A stretch of 10,103 bases of DNA from Candidatus Delongbacteria bacterium (GTDB lineage: Bacteria > UBA4055): the NCBI GenBank assembly GCA_028702975.1, contig JAQVNT010000041.1:1-10103 (forward strand), written 5' to 3'. The notes under the pieces were generated by a model that saw only the letters and a list, made by a program, of their open reading frames with translations, did not search any database and was not told where the DNA came from. How positions within the stretch are numbered: the first letter of the stretch is position 1; every line of letters starts with the position of its first letter. A program made the translations under genes and the position numbers. Shown piece after piece: positions 6,798 through 10,103 of this stretch.

Positions 6798-8036
6798 ATG
6801 GATCAGAATATAATATATCTCGACAACGGCGATACTACCAGGATCGATGACGAGGTTTTGGATTTCATGCTTAAATACTACAGGTATTCCTACGGAAATC
6901 CGGTTTCATTACACAATCTGGGTATAGAGGCGGATGAGGAACTTTTGATGGCAAGAGAAATGATAGCCGGAACTGTCAACGCCTCACCTGAAGAGATAAT
7001 CTTTACTTCCGGAGCCACAGAATCGAACAATATGGCTATTAACGGAGTGGCCGAATATTTAAAGAACAAAGGCAACCATATTATAATTTCATCGATTGAA
7101 CACTCTTCCGTAAAGGCAGTGGCTCACAGACTTAAGAATGAAGGATACAAAGTTGACGAAGTTAAAGTGGACCCTGAAGGTTTTCTGGACATCGAAGAAC
7201 TGAAAAGCAAGTTCAAAGTGACAACGATACTAGTGTCAGTAATTTATGCCAATTACGAGATCGGAACGATCCAGAATATTGAAGAGATCGGTAAAATATG
7301 CAGAGAAAAGGGAGTTCTGTTCCATACAGACGCTGCTCAGGCTTTCGGGAAGCTGAAGATAGATGTAAAAAAAGAAAATATCGACCTTATGACATTCAAC
7401 GCTCATAAGAATCACGGACCCAAAGGAATAGGAGCTTTATATATAAGGAAGGGCGTGAAGCTTAAGAAACTGATGGAGGGCGGATCTCACGAATTCAATT
7501 TGAGACCGGGAACCGAGAATCTTCCTGCTATAATGGGGTTTGCAAAATCTGCAGAGAAAGCTTACAGGGATCTTGAAGGAATTAACAAAAGGATCATCAA
7601 GTTAAGGGACAGGCTTATTGAAGGTCTTACAAAGATAGATCATATTACCCTCAACGGTCCGAAGGGAGAAAGTCTGGGAATGAGACTTCCACACAATGTG
7701 GATATAACTTTTCATTACATAGAGGGAGAAGCTATACTTATGCACCTTTCTCTAAGAGGAATATGCGTGTCTTCAGGATCGGCATGTTCTTCCAAAACGC
7801 TTGAACCTTCGCATGTCCTTACAGCGATCGGTCTAAAACACGAGCAGGCTCACGGTTCGATAAGATTTACTCTTTCCAAATTCAATACCGAAGAAGAGAT
7901 CGACGAAACGATAAAAAATGTTACTGAAGTTGTAGGTATTCTTAGAAGTATGTCCTCCTTTATACCGGAAGAGCACAGCGAATTATTGAACGAAAACGCA
8001 AAGACTTTTTATAAAAATAAAACTAATGAGGAATAG
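6798..8036 (+). CDS. iscS: Cysteine desulfurase (IscS/NifS type)
   Basis: This PLP enzyme takes sulfur from cysteine, giving alanine and an enzyme persulfide for Fe-S cluster assembly. At 412 aa it has the normal length. Visible active-site parts are H102 (SSIEHSSV), D178 and Q181 in HTDAAQ, PLP-lysine K204 in NAHKNHGPKG, R236 in the LRPGTEN motif, catalytic C330 in SSGSACSS and R356 in HGSIRF. Two usually strict motifs differ: YLDNAATT reads YLDNGDTT (residues 7-14), and NNEIGT reads NYEIGT (152-157). The start has GGAG (6786-6789) 8 bases upstream. The 74 bases before the gene show no clear terminator or promoter. The IscU-type scaffold follows after 3 bases, which supports a role in Fe-S assembly. 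The IscS versus NifS label is family-level only, and no nitrogenase genes are in view. Confidence 0.94.
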   Translation: MDQNIIYLDNGDTTRIDDEVLDFMLKYYRYSYGNPVSLHNLGIEADEELLMAREMIAGTVNASPEEIIFTSGATESNNMAINGVAEYLKNKGNHIIISSIEHSSVKAVAHRLKNEGYKVDEVKVDPEGFLDIEELKSKFKVTTILVSVIYANYEIGTIQNIEEIGKICREKGVLFHTDAAQAFGKLKIDVKKENIDLMTFNAHKNHGPKGIGALYIRKGVKLKKLMEGGSHEFNLRPGTENLPAIMGFAKSAEKAYRDLEGINKRIIKLRDRLIEGLTKIDHITLNGPKGESLGMRLPHNVDITFHYIEGEAILMHLSLRGICVSSGSACSSKTLEPSHVLTAIGLKHEQAHGSIRFTLSKFNTEEEIDETIKNVTEVVGILRSMSSFIPEEHSELLNENAKTFYKNKTNEE

Positions 8037-8039
8037 CAA

Positions 8040-8699
8040 ATGGCACTGAAATATACTGAAAAAACGATCGATCATTTCACAAAGCCGAGAAATCTGGGAA
8101 CTATTTCAGATGCGAACGCGGAGGCGACTGAAGGCAGCCCCGCATGCGGCGATATGGTCAATTACACGCTTAAAATAAATCCCGAAACGCTTATAATCGA
8201 GGATATAAAGTTCAGGTCGTACGGCTGCGCTTCAAATATAGCCACGGCATCCATAGCTACCGAAATGGTCCTGGGAAAACACATTGACGAAGTCAAGAAA
8301 ATGGGAACGAGCGAGGCCGCGAATGAACTCGGGGGACTGCCGCCTGTAAAAATGCACTGCAGCGTCCTCGCGATAAACGGCATAAAAGCGGCGATAAGAG
8401 AATTCGAAAAAAAGATCGGCAGGATACTTGACGAAAAAAGGATAATTACCGAAAAAGCTCTTCTTAATATACTCAGGGATGTCATTCATCCAAAAAACGG
8501 TGTAAATCTCGTTGACAATGAGAACATTCAGAGGATCAGGATCGACGGCCAAAATATATTCATTATAATAACTTTAGAACCGGATGAGGAAATTTACGCC
8601 TCAAACATTCACGACGAAGTGATGGAGCATCTTGAATCCATGAAGTGTACTCATGAAATAATGGTGAAGATCGAATCCAAGACCGGTAATTTTATATAA
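8040..8699 (+). CDS. iscU: IscU-type Fe-S scaffold fused to a MIP18/DUF59-like domain
   Basis: Residues 1-125 are a complete IscU/NifU-N scaffold on which Fe-S clusters are built. The three ligand cysteines are C36 (ACGD, with conserved D38), C63 (YGCAS) and C107 (HCS). The chaperone-binding motif LPPVK is intact at 100-104. IscU alone is usually about 128 aa; this protein has 219. Residues about 135-212 resemble the MIP18/DUF59 fold (ILRDVIHPKNGVNLVD, then strands RIRIDG and IFIIITLEP, a helix, and IMVKIES). The usual DPE reads HPK, and the reactive Cys of the T-x-P-x-x-C motif is missing (TLEPDEEIYASN). The partner fused here differs from the ferredoxin-like and Nfu domains of classical NifU. 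GAGGA (8028-8032) in the end of the desulfurase gene serves as ribosome binding site. The IscU part is certain; the MIP18 call is by pattern. Confidence 0.9.
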   Translation: MALKYTEKTIDHFTKPRNLGTISDANAEATEGSPACGDMVNYTLKINPETLIIEDIKFRSYGCASNIATASIATEMVLGKHIDEVKKMGTSEAANELGGLPPVKMHCSVLAINGIKAAIREFEKKIGRILDEKRIITEKALLNILRDVIHPKNGVNLVDNENIQRIRIDGQNIFIIITLEPDEEIYASNIHDEVMEHLESMKCTHEIMVKIESKTGNFI

Positions 8700-9811
8700 T
8701 GAAATTAGATCTCGCCGCCACATGCACATTCGGCCTTGAATCAGTGCTTAAAAGAGAGATCATTTCCCTTGGTTATCAGATAAAAAGTACTGATAACGGC
8801 CGCATTTATTTTAGTTCGGACGATCTGGCTTTAGCCAGAGCGAATATATTTTTGCGCACGGCGGACAGAGTTCATATCGTACTTTCCGAATTTCCGGCGC
8901 ATGATTTTGATGAGCTGTTCGAAGGCGTGAGGTCTGTTGAATGGGAGAATTTCATCAGCGAAAGAGGACAGATCGTTGTTAAAGGAAGATCGGCAAATTC
9001 AAAGATCCATTCAGTTCCGGTTGCCCAATCCATGACCAAAAAAGCGATAATCGAGCGTTTGAGAGAAAGCACGGGCAGGAACGAGATAATCGAGGACGGC
9101 GTTATGTTCCCGGTAGAGATCGAACTTAACAACGACATCGGAAGGCTGATGCTGAACACTTCGGGGGAAGCGCTTTTCAAAAGGGGCTACAGAGGCACAA
9201 CAGGCGACGCGCCGATGAAGGAGACCCTAGCAGCGGGACTGATAATGCTGTCCGGCTGGAAAAGCAGCGAACCGCTGGTTGATCCGTTCTGCGGATCTGG
9301 CACAATACCGATCGAGGCCGCGATGATAAAGAAGAACATGGCTCCGGGTCTGAACAGGCATTTTCTTTCAATGAAATGGGACTTTATCGACAAAAAGGTA
9401 TGGAATTCAGCGGCCTCTGAAGCGATGGATATGATAAGACCTTGCGACAGAGCTGAGATTTACGGTTATGACAAAGACACCGAAATCATAGCCGCCGCTT
9501 CAGCCAATGCGCAGAACGCCGAAGTCGAAGACTGCGCCGTTTTTAAAAATGTTCCCGTTGAAATGCTCAAGCTGAAAGGGCAGCCCGGTGTGATCGTGAC
9601 AAATCCGCCGTACGGCGAAAGGCTGTCGGATCGTAATGAGGCCGAAGGACTCTATTTGAGTCTGAAGACCGTTCTGGAGAGAAAACCGGACTGGTCAGCG
9701 AATATAATCACGGCCCATCCCGCTTTCCAGGAGCTTTTCGGCAGAGCAGAGAAAAAACGCAAGCTCTTCAACGGTAATTTAAAATGCAATTATTACAGCT
9801 ATTTCAGATAA
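8699..9811 (+). CDS. THUMP-domain class I SAM-dependent RNA methyltransferase (RlmL/YpsC family)
   Basis: A cytoplasmic RNA base methyltransferase of 370 aa, the normal length of single-domain family members and close to the N-terminal half of E. coli RlmL, which makes m2G2445 in 23S rRNA. The N-terminus (LAATCTFGLESVLKREI) is the family's ferredoxin-like start. A THUMP RNA-binding domain covers about 60-155, followed by LFKRGYRG (159-166) and the APMKETLAAGL helix. The methyltransferase core shows the SAM loop DPFCGSGT (195-202), an acidic turn GYDKD (256-260) and the catalytic TNPPYGERL (301-309), typical of enzymes that methylate a ring or exocyclic nitrogen. Its ATG shares one base with the scaffold gene's stop (TAATG) and has no strong ribosome binding site, so translation is probably coupled. 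The exact target base cannot be told from sequence. No clear terminator follows. Confidence 0.92.
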   Translation: MKLDLAATCTFGLESVLKREIISLGYQIKSTDNGRIYFSSDDLALARANIFLRTADRVHIVLSEFPAHDFDELFEGVRSVEWENFISERGQIVVKGRSANSKIHSVPVAQSMTKKAIIERLRESTGRNEIIEDGVMFPVEIELNNDIGRLMLNTSGEALFKRGYRGTTGDAPMKETLAAGLIMLSGWKSSEPLVDPFCGSGTIPIEAAMIKKNMAPGLNRHFLSMKWDFIDKKVWNSAASEAMDMIRPCDRAEIYGYDKDTEIIAAASANAQNAEVEDCAVFKNVPVEMLKLKGQPGVIVTNPPYGERLSDRNEAEGLYLSLKTVLERKPDWSANIITAHPAFQELFGRAEKKRKLFNGNLKCNYYSYFR

Positions 9812-9841
9812 AACATCATTCGATTATTTATATTTTTTCTA

Positions 9842-9871
9842 TTGACAAGTACCATTGGCGTTATCTATATT
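9842..9871 (+). promoter_or_regulatory. Strong-looking sigma70-type promoter in the terminal non-coding stretch
   Basis: A perfect TTGACA (9842-9847) and TATATT (9866-9871, five of six consensus bases) are separated by 18 bases. Transcription would begin near 9878 and run rightwards through a GGAGG (9924-9928) and the CTACT tract. It lies 30 bases after the methyltransferase stop codon, so it probably serves something downstream: a gene beyond the window, a short peptide, or a small RNA. Confidence 0.5.
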
Positions 9872-9934
9872 TTAGTGGGAGAAAAAAATACTGCTGAAAA
9901 CTGGGGAGTCAGCTAATACGCTTGGAGGTTGTTG

Positions 9935-10093
9935 TTGGGGTGTGTTAGTTTCATAATATTTCTTCAGTTGTTAAGAGCTGTTCCTACTCTACTCTACTCT
10001 ACTCTACTCTACTCTACTCTACTCTACTCTACTCTACTTTACTCTACAGAAATAAATCACCGCCGTTATATTTTTTTGTCAGGTGTTACTTGA
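9935..10093 (+). CDS. Speculative short reading frame through the CTACT repeat (52 aa)
   Basis: A TTG at 9935 follows GGAGG (9924-9928) by 6 bases and opens a 52-codon frame ending in TGA at 10091-10093. Its product would start M-G-C-V-S-F-I-I-F-L-Q-L-L, then carry four TLLYS repeats from the CTACT tract, then a short basic tail. It would be strongly hydrophobic. The single base change in the tract (T at 10039) is synonymous (Leu CTC to CTT). Support comes from the promoter and ribosome site. Against it, the start is TTG, the peptide is short, and a CTACT tract has no stop codon in any rightward frame, so openness there means little. Confidence 0.22.
   Translation: MGCVSFIIFLQLLRAVPTLLYSTLLYSTLLYSTLLYSTEINHRRYIFLSGVT
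9984..10047 (+). repeat. Pentanucleotide microsatellite, about 12.8 units of CTACT
   Basis: Eleven exact CTACT units run from 9984 to 10038. One C-to-T change follows at 10039, and the period continues to 10047. It is the only simple repeat of this kind in the window and lies downstream of a promoter-like element. Long perfect short-unit tracts mutate by slipped-strand mispairing, and because 5 is not a multiple of 3 each step shifts any reading frame. Such tracts switch surface genes on and off in Neisseria (CTCTT in opa) and other bacteria. That this one does so is inference. Confidence 0.95.
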
Positions 10094-10095
10094 CA
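10077..10095. promoter_or_regulatory. 19-base imperfect palindrome containing a TTGACA box (possible operator and -35)
   Basis: TGTCAGGTGTTACTTGACA reads as an inverted repeat: TGTCA pairs with TGACA, then a G-T wobble, then GT with AC around a three-base centre. The right arm contains a perfect TTGACA (10090-10095); its -10 box would lie beyond the window. A regulator bound to the palindrome would cover this -35. It is preceded by seven T rather than followed by them, so it does not look like a rightward terminator. Confidence 0.4.
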
Positions 10096-10103
10096 TATTT
10101 GCT

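Noticed and set aside
8162..8552. Leftward open frames opposite the scaffold gene
   Set aside because: The scaffold reading is certain from its Cys motifs, and the antisense frames have no family features or start signals.
9878..9983. Known riboswitch or tRNA in the leader of the terminal stretch
   Set aside because: I looked for c-di-GMP, cobalamin, preQ1 and fluoride riboswitch cores and for a tRNA cloverleaf and saw none. A new structured RNA cannot be excluded by eye.
9984..10047. CRISPR array
   Set aside because: The units are 5 bases long and contiguous with no spacers, so this is a microsatellite.
1..10103. Insertion sequence, transposase, integrase or phage genes
   Set aside because: None of the coding regions resembles a mobility gene, and no terminal inverted repeats with target duplications were seen.

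Overview
The window (about 10.1 kb, AT-leaning, densely coding) looks like a chromosomal segment of a diderm (Gram-negative-type) bacterium. It encodes a sensor kinase with two solute-binding-type sensor domains placed outside the membrane, an exported protein, and a type IV prepilin peptidase, which serves a type IV pilus or type II secretion system. Many start sites carry GGAG-like ribosome binding sites. Consensus or near-consensus sigma70-type boxes (TTGACA) occur in the non-coding stretches. I cannot name the phylum. The unusual domain combinations would suit a little-studied lineage, but that is only an impression.

Left part (1-4980, minus strand). A three-gene operon is read leftwards: an exported protein of unknown function (281 aa), a 1038-aa hybrid histidine kinase of BvgS/EvgS layout (two periplasmic solute-binding domains, one membrane helix, HisKA, HATPase, receiver, degenerate HPt-like tail), and a 284-aa REC-PAS protein with no DNA-binding domain. 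The kinase and REC-PAS genes overlap by 4 bases. A candidate promoter lies at 5015-5043 and its -10 box sits inside a perfect palindrome. After the operon comes a weak hairpin. The first codons of another leftward gene (M-A-V-V-T-E-I-K-T-G-D) run off the window edge.

Middle (5116-6723, plus strand). A divergently transcribed prepilin peptidase carries all its catalytic parts: two CxxC pairs and two catalytic Asp. The family's usual last segment (FGPFLxxG plus a final helix) is separated from the rest by about 265 residues of apparently soluble, helical sequence. This is an internal insertion, not a C-terminal extension.

Right part (6798-9811, plus strand). Three tightly packed genes follow: an IscS/NifS-type cysteine desulfurase, an IscU scaffold fused to a MIP18/DUF59-like domain, and a THUMP-containing RNA methyltransferase of the RlmL/YpsC family. 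Gaps are 3 bases and then a 1-base overlap, so they are probably co-translated. The first two form a sulfur donor and Fe-S scaffold pair. The third probably modifies 23S rRNA and may be only a co-expressed passenger.

End (9812-10103). This stretch has no conventional gene. It holds a strong-looking promoter (TTGACA, 18-base spacer, TATATT), a GGAGG site, and a 64-base tract of about 12.8 CTACT units. It ends with a second TTGACA embedded in a 19-base imperfect palindrome. A short TTG-initiated reading frame runs through the repeat, and changes in unit number would change its frame. This is the layout of a phase-variation switch, but whether it is a gene is unproven.
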